This document shows positions 5,592-5,682 of a stretch of 5,682 bases of DNA, piece by piece (within the stretch, counting starts at the first letter, position 1; each line of letters begins with the position of its first letter). The notes beneath the pieces were generated by a model that saw only the letters and a program-made list of their open reading frames with translations, made no database searches and was not told the DNA's origin. Origin of the DNA: Candidatus Zixiibacteriota bacterium (GTDB lineage Bacteria; Zixibacteria; MSB-5A5; GN15; JACZUZ01); assembly GCA_022572905.1 (NCBI GenBank), contig JACZUZ010000152.1, forward strand, positions 1 to 5,682, given 5' to 3'. The position numbers and the translations under genes were made by a program.

Positions 5592-5682
5592 TTTGAGGCC
5601 CGCCCCAGGAGCTAGCTCCCGAACCCTCTGGTTAAAGGGAGTTGTTAAGTTGGCATGGCGGGGATGCTCGCCGAACCCATTG
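5592..5682. other. GC-rich repeat-like sequence at the window edge, disrupting the M23 gene
   Basis: This stretch does not continue the M23 reading frame. It holds a perfect 12-bp palindrome GGAGCTAGCTCC at 5608-5619 and a near-direct repeat: GCTCCCGAACCC at 5615-5626 and GCTCGCCGAACCC at 5666-5678, differing by a one-base indel. It is richer in G and C than the intergenic sequences nearby. It could be a dispersed repeat, the end of a mobile element, or sequence mis-joined at a contig end. No transposase or tRNA is visible in it. A second minus-strand frame is open from the edge to about 5548 but resembles nothing I know. Confidence 0.4.

Overview
The window is about 5.7 kb of bacterial chromosome with every recognisable gene on the minus strand. 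Read in the direction of transcription, the order is: an M23 metallopeptidase (5' end broken or missing), a bactofilin, a long non-coding gap, a MoxR-type AAA+ ATPase, a DUF58 protein, a small exported beta-rich protein, and an NAD-dependent sugar epimerase/dehydratase that runs off the left edge. The exported protein with barrel-like strands, the bactofilin/M23 pair and the general gene style suggest a Gram-negative bacterium, perhaps an uncultured FCB-group or deltaproteobacteria-like lineage. No gene here fixes the phylum. Base composition is near half GC overall but patchy: two lines of the exported-protein gene are about 37-38% GC, while one 60-base stretch of moxR is about 80%.

Right part (4372-5682): an envelope-shape module. 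The bactofilin is a cytoplasmic polymer-forming scaffold. The M23 enzyme keeps all expected zinc and catalytic residues. Bactofilins are known to position M23 peptidoglycan hydrolases, so the pair probably acts locally on the cell wall. The M23 gene has no credible start: coding character runs upstream of its first ATG to about 5592 and then gives way to a GC-rich, palindromic, repeat-like sequence at the window edge.

Middle (3833-4371): 539 bases without a gene, and the most interesting part. It holds an exact DnaA box (TTATCCACA) 20 bases from a second match (TTATTCACA), an inverted near-match and phased short repeats. This looks like part of a replication origin or another DnaA-controlled site. 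It also holds nested inverted repeats at 4002-4070, and a perfect TATAAT on the minus strand followed at once by a 9-bp perfect palindrome, which has the layout of an operator-controlled promoter for moxR-DUF58.

Left part (1-3832): moxR and the DUF58 gene form a tight pair, 32 bases apart, with a small hairpin over the junction. MoxR ATPases act as chaperone-like partners of VWA-fold proteins, and this DUF58 protein has an intact MIDAS-type metal site. The exported protein follows after 69 bases with its own strong ribosome binding site. The epimerase follows after 124 bases that contain a fair sigma70-like promoter and is probably a separate transcription unit. No convincing intrinsic terminator was seen.
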